This document shows, piece by piece, positions 8,765 through 17,341 of a DNA stretch of 64,000 nt. Under the pieces are notes generated by a model. That model saw nothing but the letters and a program-made list of their open reading frames with translations, searched no databases and had not been told where the DNA came from. How positions within the stretch are numbered: position 1 is the stretch's first letter; each line of letters begins with the position of its first letter. This DNA comes from Kineosporia rhizophila (GTDB lineage: Bacteria; Actinomycetota; Actinomycetes; Actinomycetales; Kineosporiaceae), in contig NZ_JAJSOH010000013.1 in the NCBI RefSeq assembly GCF_021277265.1, positions 62,001 to 126,000 on the forward strand, read 5' to 3'. Position numbers and translations under genes: made by a program.

Positions 8765-9910
8765 TCACTTCCCGAGCACGTCGCTGACCCAGTCGGCGAC
8801 GAAAGTGCTCACGTGGGAGAGGTGGTCGAGACCGATGTGCTCGGCGCCGCCCTCTCCCCGGGTGAACACGCGCAGTTCCCGCCGAGGGCTGTTGACCGCC
8901 TGCTCGTAGGAGCGGTGCGCGTATTCCAGCGGGATCTGCCGGTCGTTCTCCCCGTGCGCGATCAGGAACGGCACGGTGATCTGCTCGACCACCCCGTCCA
9001 GGTGGATCTGGTCGGCGAACTCGATGAACTCGTCCAGGTCCTCGTGCCCCCAGACCCACAGCACGTGCTCCCAGTAATGAGGGACGGGTCGCTCGCCTTC
9101 GCGCTCGAGCCGTCGCCGCTGCACGGCCCCCCAGTTGTGGTTGGCCCCCCAGGCCACCACCAGCGCCAGCCGCTTCTCGAACGCCGCCGCGCGGGGGGCG
9201 TAGTAGCCGCCCAGCGACCAGCCGACCAGGCCGATCCGGGCCGGGTCGACGTCGTCGCGGCCGACCAGGTAGTCGACGCACGCCGTGGCCCAGACCTCGG
9301 AGTCGATCCGGGCCGTGAGCCCCTGCAGTCGCAGCGCCTCACCGGAGCCGGGGCAGTCGACCATCAGGCAGGAGATACCGCGGGCGGCCAGTTCCTGGGC
9401 GTGGCCGGCCGCGTACATGTGTTCCTTGGTCGAGTCCAGGCCGTTGAACATGATCATGACCGGACGCGGCCCCTCCCCCGGCGCGGCCGAGAAGTAGGCC
9501 GGCAGAGTGGTTCCCTCGTAGGGCACCTCGACCCGGGAGATGTTCGGGTCCCTGAGGTCGAAGGCCTTCTGCTGCAGCTCGAGCACGCGGCGGTAGCAGT
9601 CCAGCCGATCGGGGTTGGCGGTGCTCTGCAGCCGTTCGGCCTGCGCCAGGTAGTTGGTGGCCCGGGCGTACAGCTGCCCGGCGGTGCGGATGTGCCCGGC
9701 CTTCTCGGCCTCCTCGGCCTGGGCCACGAGCTGGTCGGTGAGCCGGGTCCAGGCACCGAGGAAGTCCGCAGTGGCACCGTCCTCCCCCTGCAGCGCAGCC
9801 TCTTTGATCGGCCGGCAGGCCCGGTCGACCTCGTCGATCAGGCCGCCGGAGTTGAGGGTGGCGACCACGCCGAGGTTCCAGGGGTAGTTGCGGGGGAAGT
9901 ACTCGAACAC
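8765..9910 (-). CDS. Alpha/beta hydrolase, DHPON-hydrolase/FrsA-like
   Basis: A 381-residue protein starting at GTG 9910, with AAAGG nine bases upstream. An N-terminal helical region (about 1-125) precedes the alpha/beta-hydrolase core with nucleophile Ser232 in GWSLGG. An Asp in the HGENDRQIP strand and His in EHIGLDH complete the triad. This large cap-plus-core layout matches 2,6-dihydroxypseudooxynicotine hydrolase and related C-C bond hydrolases rather than simple esterases. Within the catabolic operon it probably cleaves a C-C bond in a ring-fission or acyl-phenol intermediate. The reaction is inferred from family and context. Confidence 0.85.
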   Translation of the reverse strand: MFEYFPRNYPWNLGVVATLNSGGLIDEVDRACRPIKEAALQGEDGATADFLGAWTRLTDQLVAQAEEAEKAGHIRTAGQLYARATNYLAQAERLQSTANPDRLDCYRRVLELQQKAFDLRDPNISRVEVPYEGTTLPAYFSAAPGEGPRPVMIMFNGLDSTKEHMYAAGHAQELAARGISCLMVDCPGSGEALRLQGLTARIDSEVWATACVDYLVGRDDVDPARIGLVGWSLGGYYAPRAAAFEKRLALVVAWGANHNWGAVQRRRLEREGERPVPHYWEHVLWVWGHEDLDEFIEFADQIHLDGVVEQITVPFLIAHGENDRQIPLEYAHRSYEQAVNSPRRELRVFTRGEGGAEHIGLDHLSHVSTFVADWVSDVLGK

Positions 9911-9941
9911 GTTGCACAGCCTTTCGGTTTGAGGACGTCGG

Positions 9942-10910
9942 TCAGCGCCGGTTGCGCGGTCGGGGGCGGGCCGGGGCGATGGGTGGGAGGGAGATTCCGG
10001 GTACGACCCGGTTGGCGATGGTGCCGATGCCCTCGACCGACATCCGCACCAGATCACCGGGTTTCAGCGGGGCCGGCTCCTGGGCGCCCCGCCGCCCCCA
10101 CAACTCGGCCAGGCAGCCACCGTTACCGCTGGTGCCGGAGCCGAGCACATCACCGGCGCACACCTGCGAGCCACGCGAGGCGTAGGCCACGAGCTCGGCG
10201 AACGGCCAGCCCATGTTCGCCAGCAGGTCCTCGCCCACCAGTTCGTCGTTGACCCACACCTGCATCTTCAGGTTCAGGAATCCTTCGGAGTCGGTGCGGT
10301 CCTCGAACTCGTCGGCGGTGACCAGCCAGGGCCCGAGGGTGGTGGCGAAGTCCTTGCCCTTGGCCGGGCCCAGGTTCACCCGCATCTCGCGGCGCTGCAG
10401 GTCACGGGCCGACCAGTCGTTCATCACGGTGTAGCCGAAGATCGCCTCCCGGGCCTGCGGCACGCTCAGCGACGAGCCCGAGACCCCGAGCACCGCGGCC
10501 ACTTCCAGCTCGAAGTCGAGCAGTGAGCAGCCGGGCGGCACGGCGACGTCGTCCTCGGCGCCGATCAGGGCGTAGGGGTTGGTGAAGTAGAACGTCGGGG
10601 CCTGGTACCACTCCTCGGGCACGACAGCCGTGCCGTCAGAGCCGCCGACGCTGCGCACCACACCCTCGACGTGTTCCTCGAAGGCGACGAAGTCGCGTAC
10701 CGAGGGCGGCTGCAGAGGTGGCAGCAGCCGGGCCCGTTCCAGGGGCTCGGCCGGACGGTGCAGGGTCTGCTCCCCCAGGCGCAGTGCGGTCGGCAGCCCG
10801 GAGCGCACCACGTCCAGCACACTGACGCCAGGGTCGAAGGCGTGCAGCCCGTGGTCGCCGACCACTCCGGCCTTGGTCACGCCTGCGGAGATCCAGGAGG
10901 CGAAACGCAT
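9942..10910 (-). CDS. Fumarylacetoacetate hydrolase-family protein
   Basis: The 322 residues carry an N-terminal cap (about 1-65) and the FAH catalytic fold with metal ligands in the pattern LLDFELEVAAVLG (two acidic residues) and MNDWSARDLQ, plus the AKGKDFATTLGPWLVT signature. FAH-family members hydrolyse C-C bonds of beta-diketo acids, hydrate 2-oxo-dienoates or decarboxylate oxaloacetate, using Mg2+ or Mn2+. It is encoded between the extradiol dioxygenase and the hydrolase, the position of the lower-pathway step. Isomerase, hydratase and hydrolase activities cannot be separated from sequence. Confidence 0.9.
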   Translation of the reverse strand: MRFASWISAGVTKAGVVGDHGLHAFDPGVSVLDVVRSGLPTALRLGEQTLHRPAEPLERARLLPPLQPPSVRDFVAFEEHVEGVVRSVGGSDGTAVVPEEWYQAPTFYFTNPYALIGAEDDVAVPPGCSLLDFELEVAAVLGVSGSSLSVPQAREAIFGYTVMNDWSARDLQRREMRVNLGPAKGKDFATTLGPWLVTADEFEDRTDSEGFLNLKMQVWVNDELVGEDLLANMGWPFAELVAYASRGSQVCAGDVLGSGTSGNGGCLAELWGRRGAQEPAPLKPGDLVRMSVEGIGTIANRVVPGISLPPIAPARPRPRNRR

Positions 10911-10922
10911 GAAAGCCGCCCC

Positions 10923-11864
10923 TCACACCGGCGGGGCGACGAAGAGGCCGCGGTCGGGGTCGTTGAACGAGCGGGAGGCGACGAACTCGTTCATCGCGTT
11001 GGCGGTGCCCCACTGGTCGGAGACCTCCGGGTTGGAGAAGTCGTAGACGTGCGGGTGCCAGGTGTCCTCGTCCACCTCTTCCAGCTCGGTGGTGTATTCC
11101 ATGGTGTTGCCGTGCGGGTCGAGGAAGTAGCTGAAGGTGTTGTTGCCGGCCAGGTGCCGCCCCGGCCCCCAGATCTTCTCCACCCCGGCCCGCAGCAGCC
11201 GCCCGGTGCCCCGCATGTACTCGTCCAGGCCGCGCAGCTCGAACGAGGCGTGGTGCAGGGAGGGGTGCGGGCCCCGGGCGATCGCCAGGCTGTGGTGCCA
11301 GGCGTTGATCCGCATGAACCACATCATCTCGCCCATCCGCGGGTGCATCAGGGTGTCGGAGAGGGCGAAACCCAGGTGCTTCTCGTAGAAACGGCGGGTG
11401 CCGTCCGGGTCGGCCGAGTTGATCACCACGTGCGACAGGCGCACCGGGACGTCCTCGCCGCTCTCGATCTTGCGGTGCTCGCGAACCGCCACGTCCGCGC
11501 TGACTTCCACCGTGCGTCCTTCGTTGTCGAAGAACCGCACGCCGTAACCGCCTCCGGGCGTGTCCAGTTCACGCGGCTCGTGCACCAGCTTCACCCCGTC
11601 GACGGCCAGCCGGCCGGCCAGGGTGTCCACGTCGGCGCGGGTGGCCACACCGAAGGCGATCAGGTCGATGCGCTTGTCGGTGGCCTCACGCAGGCGCACC
11701 ACGTACTGCTCCGGCGAGCCCTCGGCGGCCAGGAAGGTCAGCTTCCCGTCGCTGTGCTCGGGCCGCAGCCCCCAGTTGTCCCGGTAGAACGCCAGCTGCC
11801 GGGCGTGGTCGGGCACCGCCAGGTCGACGTGCCGCAGGTGGGTGATCAGGCGATCGGTCGTCAT
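10923..11864 (-). CDS. Extradiol ring-cleavage dioxygenase (VOC, type I)
   Basis: The 313-residue protein has two vicinal-oxygen-chelate modules: residues about 8-125 (degenerate) and 140-280 (catalytic). Probable Fe(II) ligands are the His in LSHVVIN, the second His of LHHASFE and the Glu in HGNTMEYTTE, the 2-His-1-carboxylate set of catechol 2,3-dioxygenase relatives. It would open a catechol or hydroquinone-like ring using O2. It sits right after the flavin monooxygenase that could install the needed hydroxyl. AAGGA precedes the ATG. The ring substrate is not determinable, but a bicyclic or substituted catechol fits the family. Confidence 0.9.
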   Translation of the reverse strand: MTTDRLITHLRHVDLAVPDHARQLAFYRDNWGLRPEHSDGKLTFLAAEGSPEQYVVRLREATDKRIDLIAFGVATRADVDTLAGRLAVDGVKLVHEPRELDTPGGGYGVRFFDNEGRTVEVSADVAVREHRKIESGEDVPVRLSHVVINSADPDGTRRFYEKHLGFALSDTLMHPRMGEMMWFMRINAWHHSLAIARGPHPSLHHASFELRGLDEYMRGTGRLLRAGVEKIWGPGRHLAGNNTFSYFLDPHGNTMEYTTELEEVDEDTWHPHVYDFSNPEVSDQWGTANAMNEFVASRSFNDPDRGLFVAPPV

Positions 11865-11892
11865 CGGTCGATTCCTTCTCTAGCCGAATTCT

Positions 11893-13023
11893 TCAGGCAG
11901 GGCTGCTGACGGTCTGCGCGACCCGGTGCATCAGGCCCGGCACGTCGCCCCGTTCGTTGTTCAGCAGCCAGGTGCACAGCTGGTTGGAGGCCTCCACCAC
12001 CGTGCTGGCGCGCTCGAAGCGGCGGGCGGTGAAGGCGTCCCAGAGTTCGTCGTCGACCCGCTCACCGCCCAGCAGCAGATCAGCCAGCACCGCGCCGTCC
12101 TCCAGGGCCATCGCCGCGCCCTGCGCGACCGTGGGCGGGCAGGAGTGGGCCGCGTCGCCGATCAGCACGACCCGGCCGCGGTTCCAGGGCGCGGGCAGCA
12201 CGTGCGTCTCGAACCAGGTGTAGTTCACCCGGGACGGGTCGGTGAGGTTCTCGCGGATCTCGTCCCAGGGGCCGTGGTAGGCCTCGGCGAGCTGCTTCAT
12301 GGTGGACAGCCGCTGCTCGTCACTCAGCGTGGAACGGTCCTGGGCGGGCTCGACGATGTAGGCGTAGAGCGAGTTCTCGCCGGTCGGGCAGTAGCCGGCG
12401 ATGTACGAGGGGCCACCGTAGAACAGGTCGGTGCGGGTGACGCCGGCCGGACGCGGCCCGAACGTGCGCCAGATCCCCATCCCCACCGCCTTGGTGTCCA
12501 GCTCCACCCCGAGCAGCCGGCGCACGCTGGAACGGATGCCGTCGGCGCCGACCACCAGGTCGTAGCGGCCGCGCGAGCCGTCGGCGAAGGTCACGTCCAC
12601 CCCGTCGCCGTCCTGCTCCAGCCCGGTGACCGTCCGGCCGAAGCGCACCTTCACGCCGGCGTCGGCGGCCCGTTCCAGCAGGATGCGGGCCAGTTCGGGG
12701 CGGGGCATACCGACCGTGGCGGGCAGGTCCGGGCCACCGGTGCGGTCGTCGGGCATCTCCACCAGCAGCGTGCCGGCCGGGTCGGGGGCTCGAAGGCCCA
12801 GGCTGTCGAACGCGTAACCAGCCGCCTGCACCTGCTCCCAGACGCCCAGCTGCCGCAGGACCCGCAAGGCATTGCCCTGCAGCGTGATCCCGGAACCAAC
12901 GCCCATCGGTTCGGGTTTGAGCTCGGCCAGGTCGACCGCCACACCGGCGTCGGCCAGCCGGATGGCCACCGCCGTACCGGCGGCGCCGCCCCCGACGACG
13001 AGCACGTTCTGCACTGCGGGCAT
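11893..13023 (-). CDS. FAD-dependent aromatic hydroxylase (group A monooxygenase)
   Basis: The 376 residues show all group A flavoprotein hydroxylase motifs: the dinucleotide site VLVVGGGAAGTAVAIRLA at the start, the DG motif in LVVGADGIRSSVR, and the GD motif RVVLIGDAAHSCPP followed by QGAAMALEDG. Using NAD(P)H and O2, it would hydroxylate a phenolic ring ortho or para to an existing hydroxyl. GAAGGAG lies 8 bases before ATG. It comes just upstream of the ring-cleavage dioxygenase and just after the PF04199 cyclase gene, so it is likely the activating hydroxylase of the pathway. Confidence 0.9.
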   Translation of the reverse strand: MPAVQNVLVVGGGAAGTAVAIRLADAGVAVDLAELKPEPMGVGSGITLQGNALRVLRQLGVWEQVQAAGYAFDSLGLRAPDPAGTLLVEMPDDRTGGPDLPATVGMPRPELARILLERAADAGVKVRFGRTVTGLEQDGDGVDVTFADGSRGRYDLVVGADGIRSSVRRLLGVELDTKAVGMGIWRTFGPRPAGVTRTDLFYGGPSYIAGYCPTGENSLYAYIVEPAQDRSTLSDEQRLSTMKQLAEAYHGPWDEIRENLTDPSRVNYTWFETHVLPAPWNRGRVVLIGDAAHSCPPTVAQGAAMALEDGAVLADLLLGGERVDDELWDAFTARRFERASTVVEASNQLCTWLLNNERGDVPGLMHRVAQTVSSPA

Positions 13024-13072
13024 GCCCCAGACTCCTTCGTCCTTGAATCCCTGCCTCCGGGCAGGTGGCTGT

Positions 13073-14065
13073 CTACTTGATCGCGACGGGGTTGACCGGC
13101 GCCCCGACCGCCCCGGTGACCGGGATCGGGGCCGCGGTCAGGAAGAACTCCCAGACCCCGTCGCCCGCACAGTCGGCGGCGAGCGCGTCCAGGTCCCACA
13201 TCTCGCCGATGAACAGGCCGATGTTGGGGATGGCGACCTGGTGCAGGGGCTGGAAGGCGACCTCGAACTCGTTCGGGCGCACCTCGAAGCCCCAGGTGTC
13301 GGTGGCGATCCCGGCGATCTCGGAGTCGTGCAGCCAGTCGGCGGTGGTGAACGACAGGCCCGGGGCCGGGCCCTGGGCGTAGCCGTTCCAGCCGCGGCCG
13401 GCGGCCAGGTCCCGGCGGGCCCGGGTGAGCCGCCCGGTGCGCACCAGGACCAGGTCACCGCGGCCGACGGCGACTCCCTGCTCGCTCGCGGTCCGGGTGA
13501 GGTGCTCGGTGGTGACGGCGAACCCGTCGGGCAGTTCGCCGTGCTCGCCCAGGGCCCGCCCGACGTCCAGCAGCACGCCCCGGCCGGCGATCAGCGCGGC
13601 CACCGTCTCGATCCCGGTGACCAGGTCGCCCTCGCTGGTGACCACGTCCCCGGCGGGCCGGCCGTTCCAGGCCTTGCCGTGGTCGAAGATGTGGCCCAGC
13701 CCGTCCCACTGGGTGGAGCACTGCAGGGGCATGAACACCACGTCGTCGGCGCCGCCGAGGCCGTGCGGGAAGCCCTGCAGGCCGCGCTCGGCGTCGGTGC
13801 CGGTGTCCAGCATGGTGTGCACCGGGTTGGTGCGTCGCCGCCAGCCGTTCTGAGGGCCGTTCGTGTCGAACGGCAGGGCCAGCGAGAAGCTCGCTCCCCG
13901 GCGGACCAGCCCGGCTCCCTCGCGCCGTTTGGCCTCGTCGAGGAAGTTGAGGGTGCCGATCCGGTCGTCCTGACCCCAGCGGCCCCAGTTGGAGCAGCGC
14001 TTGGCGGCCGCCTGCACGGCGCCTTGGGGGTCGAGGCGGTCGGGGCGGTCGAGCGGTTCGGGCAT
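13073..14065 (-). CDS. Cyclase-family metal hydrolase (PF04199, kynurenine formamidase-like)
   Basis: The 330-residue protein belongs to the 'putative cyclase' family. Its metal-binding region reads STQWDGLGHIFDHG, a variant of the HxGTHxDxxxH site in which the first His is replaced, as in the STQ-WDxxGH subgroup. Family members hydrolyse amides or lactones with a divalent metal. AAGGAGG stands 7 bases before ATG 14065, a strong initiation site fitting the first gene of the operon. A lactone or amide generated from the aromatic substrate is a reasonable target; the true reaction is unknown. Confidence 0.82.
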   Translation of the reverse strand: MPEPLDRPDRLDPQGAVQAAAKRCSNWGRWGQDDRIGTLNFLDEAKRREGAGLVRRGASFSLALPFDTNGPQNGWRRRTNPVHTMLDTGTDAERGLQGFPHGLGGADDVVFMPLQCSTQWDGLGHIFDHGKAWNGRPAGDVVTSEGDLVTGIETVAALIAGRGVLLDVGRALGEHGELPDGFAVTTEHLTRTASEQGVAVGRGDLVLVRTGRLTRARRDLAAGRGWNGYAQGPAPGLSFTTADWLHDSEIAGIATDTWGFEVRPNEFEVAFQPLHQVAIPNIGLFIGEMWDLDALAADCAGDGVWEFFLTAAPIPVTGAVGAPVNPVAIK

Positions 14066-14190
14066 GTCGGATCCTCCTTGAGACGACACCGTCACTCTGC
14101 TGCGGGCCCCCACCGGCCGGGAAGACGAGAATGGTGATGCGCTCTATCCATCGCTCTTATGGCCCGGGTCACCCGTGATAGATCAGGGCC
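14066..14190. promoter_or_regulatory. Divergent LysR-type control region
   Basis: This 125-base spacer separates the catabolic operon from the LysR gene. Near 14140-14185 it holds the loosely repeated elements CTCTATCCATCGCTCTTAT and TGATAGATCAGGGCCA, the latter fitting the T-N11-A rule for LysR boxes and lying over the LysR gene start. The arrangement suggests autorepression and inducer-dependent activation of the leftward operon. Confidence 0.45.
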
Positions 14191-15108
14191 ATGACGTTGG
14201 CCCGACTGGACCTGAACCTGCTCGTCGCCCTGGACGCGCTGCTGCGCCGGCGCAGCGTGACCCGGGCGGCCACCGAGATGGGCCTGAGCCAGCCCGCCCT
14301 GTCCGCCTCGCTGGGGCGCCTGCGCCGGCACTTCGACGACGACCTGCTCACCCGGGTCGGCAACGAGTACCGGCTGACCCCGCTGGCCCTGCAGCTGGAA
14401 CCGCTGGTGCGGGTCGCCCTGGCCGGTGCCGAGCAGGTCTTCGAGGCCCGCAGCGGTTTCGACCCGGCCACCTCCAGCCGCGAGTTCTCGCTGCTGATCA
14501 GCGATTACGCGGTCACCGTGCTGGGCGACACGATCGCCGGGATCCTGGCCGCGGAGGCGCCCGAGGCCCGGCTGCGGCTGGCCGGCAACGTGCCCAGCGC
14601 GGTCGACCACGCCGACCGGTCGCTGCTGATGACCGATCTGCTGATCATGCCGCACGGCTTCCTCACCGGGATGCCGCACACCGACCTGTACCGGGACGAG
14701 TGGGTCTGCCTGATCGCCTCCGGCGCGGCCGCCGCGCAGAACGGGCTGAGCGCCGACGACCTGCGGGAACTGCCCTGGGTGATGTCGTACCACGGGCCCA
14801 CCGCCTCCACCCCGGCGGCCCGGCAGATGCGGATGCTGGGGATCGAGCCGCGGGTGCAGGTGATCACCGAGTCGTTCCTGACCGTCCCGGCGCTGGTGGC
14901 CGGCACCGACCGGGTGGCGCTGCTGCAGCGCCGCCTGGTCGATCTGCTGCCGCTGAACGCCGGAGTGCGGGCCGTGCCGTGTCCTTTCGAGGTGTCGCCG
15001 TTGATCGAGGCGATGTGGTGGCACCCGGTCCACGACGAGGACCCGGAACACCAGTACCTGCGCGACGTGGTGCGCCGGGCCGTGGATCTGGCCGTCACGC
15101 CTGACTGA
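14191..15108 (+). CDS. LysR-family transcriptional activator
   Basis: The 305-residue regulator has an N-terminal winged HTH (about 5-65) with LDLNLLVALDALLRRRSVT and AATEMGLSQPALSASLGRLR, the pattern of the NodD/NahR/LinR branch whose members respond to aromatic inducers. Residues 90-300 form the periplasmic-binding-like effector domain. It is divergent from the eight-enzyme aromatic operon, the classical arrangement in which LysR proteins activate degradation genes upon binding substrate or intermediate. Its stop lies within a hairpin shared with the converging P450 gene. Confidence 0.92.
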   Translation: MTLARLDLNLLVALDALLRRRSVTRAATEMGLSQPALSASLGRLRRHFDDDLLTRVGNEYRLTPLALQLEPLVRVALAGAEQVFEARSGFDPATSSREFSLLISDYAVTVLGDTIAGILAAEAPEARLRLAGNVPSAVDHADRSLLMTDLLIMPHGFLTGMPHTDLYRDEWVCLIASGAAAAQNGLSADDLRELPWVMSYHGPTASTPAARQMRMLGIEPRVQVITESFLTVPALVAGTDRVALLQRRLVDLLPLNAGVRAVPCPFEVSPLIEAMWWHPVHDEDPEHQYLRDVVRRAVDLAVTPD

Positions 15109-15116
15109 AGTCAGGC
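15099..15116. terminator. Compact bidirectional hairpin across two stop codons
   Basis: GCCTGACT and AGTCAGGC form an 8-base stem around GA. The hairpin contains the stop codons of both the LysR gene (15106-15108) and the convergent P450 gene (15111-15113), which are only two bases apart, so one small element serves both ends. Confidence 0.55.
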
Positions 15117-16316
15117 CACCAGGCGGGCAGGGATCGAGGCGAACGCGCGCAGGGTGTTGTTGTGATGGCGCACCGGCGCAGCGGTCAACTCGATCCGCCG
15201 TACCCGGTGGGCCAGAGCCGTCAGCACCGCCTCCACCTCGAGGCGGGCCACGTGCTGGCCCACGCACTGGTGGATGCCCATACCGAAACCGACGTGACCA
15301 GAAGGGTCGCGGGCCAGGTCGAAGACGTCCGGGGCGGCCCAGCGGCGCGGGTCGCGGTTGGCCGAGCCCAGGAACATGAGCACCTTCTGCCCGGCCGGGA
15401 CCACCGTCTCGCCGATGCGCACGTCGGCGGTGGTGGTGCGGAAGAACGTCTGCACCGGCGATTCCAGGCGCACCGCCTCGTCAAAGGCGATGCGGGCCAG
15501 GCCCGGCTCGGCCCGAAGCCGCTGCCACTGCTGCGGGTGGGTGGCGAAGGCGTACAGGACGGCCGCCAGCCCGTGCACCGTGGTGTCCACCCCGGCGGTC
15601 AGCAGCGAGCGCACGATCAGAGGGGCCTGCTCGTGGGTGATGTCTCCGCGGTCGGCGGCGGCCCAGATCTGGGCGCCGAATCCGCCGGGAGACAGACGGT
15701 CCCGGGCACACTGGTCGTTCACCCAGCCCGCCACTGCCCCGATGCCGGGCAGCCCCTTGGCCACCAGTTCGTTGGCGGGGCCGAAGGCGTTGAAGGCATG
15801 ATCGCCGTACGGCAGAAGGTTCTCGCGTCCTTCCCGGCCGAGGCCGACCGCGTCAGGGAACACCCGCAGCGGGTAGGCCTGGGCGATCGATGCGACCAGA
15901 TCGACCTCCGCACCGGATGCGAGCACCTCCTCCAGCAGGTGCTCGGCGTTCTCGGCCCAGGCCGGGCGCAACTGCCGCAGGGCGCGCGGGCTCAGGATGG
16001 GTTCCAGGACGTGACGGGGCGCGTCGTGGTGCGGCGGATCGGCCTCGAGCAACAGACTGGGCGGGCGCCAGGGCTTTTCGACACGGAAGTTGGAGAGCCC
16101 CACGCCCGCGCCGGACTGGAAGTGCTGCCAGTCGGTCAACACGGCGTGGACCTCGGCGTGGCGGCCCAGGGCGTAGACGCCGTAGCGGCTCAGCCAGGTC
16201 ACCGGCCCGGCCTCACGCAGGGCCTGCTGGAACGGCAGCGGGTTCTCCAGCACCTCCGAGGAGAACGGGTCCGTGTCCAGAGTCGGGCAGGAACGGTCTG
16301 CGGGAGCGAGCGTCAT
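15111..16316 (-). CDS. Cytochrome P450, CYP199A-like aromatic O-demethylase
   Basis: The 401 residues contain the full P450 fold: the I helix AGVDTTVHG, the ExxR helix EAVRLESP, and heme-ligand Cys351 in GFGMGIHQCVG. Long stretches (EKPWRPPSLLLEADPP, RLESPVQTFFRTTT, VLMFLGSANRDPRRW) closely resemble CYP199A enzymes, which demethylate para-methoxybenzoates and cinnamates. The loop that carries a carboxylate-binding Arg in CYP199A4 as I remember it reads SGAGVGLS here, with Ala at that place, whereas the second anchor VRSLL is kept. The substrate may therefore be larger or uncharged. It is followed upstream by its likely reductase gene. Confidence 0.88.
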   Translation of the reverse strand: MTLAPADRSCPTLDTDPFSSEVLENPLPFQQALREAGPVTWLSRYGVYALGRHAEVHAVLTDWQHFQSGAGVGLSNFRVEKPWRPPSLLLEADPPHHDAPRHVLEPILSPRALRQLRPAWAENAEHLLEEVLASGAEVDLVASIAQAYPLRVFPDAVGLGREGRENLLPYGDHAFNAFGPANELVAKGLPGIGAVAGWVNDQCARDRLSPGGFGAQIWAAADRGDITHEQAPLIVRSLLTAGVDTTVHGLAAVLYAFATHPQQWQRLRAEPGLARIAFDEAVRLESPVQTFFRTTTADVRIGETVVPAGQKVLMFLGSANRDPRRWAAPDVFDLARDPSGHVGFGMGIHQCVGQHVARLEVEAVLTALAHRVRRIELTAAPVRHHNNTLRAFASIPARLVA

Positions 16317-16356
16317 CGGTGGCTCCGATCGTCTTGAAGTTGAAAAGGTCTACCGG

Positions 16357-17334
16357 TCAGGCGTCCAGGACCAGGCGATCCCCGCAGGAGCGGGAGACGC
16401 AGACGAACATGCTGCGGTTGGCGGCGCGCTCGGCCTCGCCGAGCAGGGAGTCGCGGTGATCGGGCACGCCCTCCAACACCGGGGTCTCGCAGGTCCCGCA
16501 GGTGCCCTGCCGGCACGAGGAGAGCACCGGCACCCCGGCCCGGGACATGGCCTCCAGCACACTGGTGGCCGGATCGACGGTGACGGTGACCGCGCTGCGG
16601 GCCAGTTCGACCTGGAAGGGGGTGTGGCGCACCGGTGCGTCGTAGGCCTTGGGGGTGAACCTTTCGGTGCGCAGGCAGCCCCGCGGCAAGTGTGCGGCGG
16701 CCTGCTCGACGGCCTGCAGCAGGGGCGCCGGCCCGCAGCAGTACACCTTGCCACCGGAAGGCTGGGCGGCCAGCGCGTCGGTGAGGTTCAGCAGGCCGTA
16801 CTCGTCCTGCGGCCTGATCAGCACCCGCTCGCCGTAGACCTGCAGTTCATCCAGGAAGGCCATGCTGGTGCGGGTGCGGCCGCCGTAGAGCAGCGTCCAC
16901 GGGGTGCCAAGCAGTTCGGCGTGCCGGATCATCGCCAGGATCGGCGTGATGCCGATGCCACCGGCCACGAACAGGTAGTGCCTGGCCGGGACCAGCGGGA
17001 AGTGGTTACGGGGCCCGCCCACGCCCACCAGATCGCCGACCTGCAGGCGCTGGTGCACGACGGCCGAACCGCCTCGCCCGCCCGGTTCGTTCAGGACGGC
17101 GACCCGGTAGGTGGCCGGGTCCCAGCGGTCTCCGCACAGCGAGTACTGGCGGGTGAAGCCGCCGGGCAACTGCAGGTCCAGGTGGGCTCCGGGCGTCCAC
17201 TCCGGCAGGCGGCCACCGTCCGGGGCAGCCAGAGCCAGTTCGCAGACGTCCTGCGCGACAGTGCGTTTGCCGACCACCCGTAGGGCCGTGGTGGACGCGG
17301 AGACGCCGATGAGTTCATGCGCGACGGTGAGCAT
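16357..17334 (-). CDS. Phthalate-dioxygenase-reductase-type electron-transfer protein
   Basis: The 325-residue protein carries an FMN/FAD domain (about 10-115; RQYSLCGD flavin motif), an NAD(P)H domain (about 120-225; VAGGIGITPILAM) and a C-terminal plant-type [2Fe-2S] domain with CRQGTCGTC and a distal Cys. This VanB/PDR-like order normally serves Rieske or P450 oxygenases. The gene ends 40 bases before the P450 start on the same strand, so it is the likely redox partner, unlike the separate ferredoxin and reductase of characterised CYP199A systems. ATG 17334 avoids overlap with the IclR gene; an upstream ATG at 17382 is possible. Confidence 0.88.
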   Translation of the reverse strand: MLTVAHELIGVSASTTALRVVGKRTVAQDVCELALAAPDGGRLPEWTPGAHLDLQLPGGFTRQYSLCGDRWDPATYRVAVLNEPGGRGGSAVVHQRLQVGDLVGVGGPRNHFPLVPARHYLFVAGGIGITPILAMIRHAELLGTPWTLLYGGRTRTSMAFLDELQVYGERVLIRPQDEYGLLNLTDALAAQPSGGKVYCCGPAPLLQAVEQAAAHLPRGCLRTERFTPKAYDAPVRHTPFQVELARSAVTVTVDPATSVLEAMSRAGVPVLSSCRQGTCGTCETPVLEGVPDHRDSLLGEAERAANRSMFVCVSRSCGDRLVLDA

Positions 17335-17341
17335 GCCGGGA

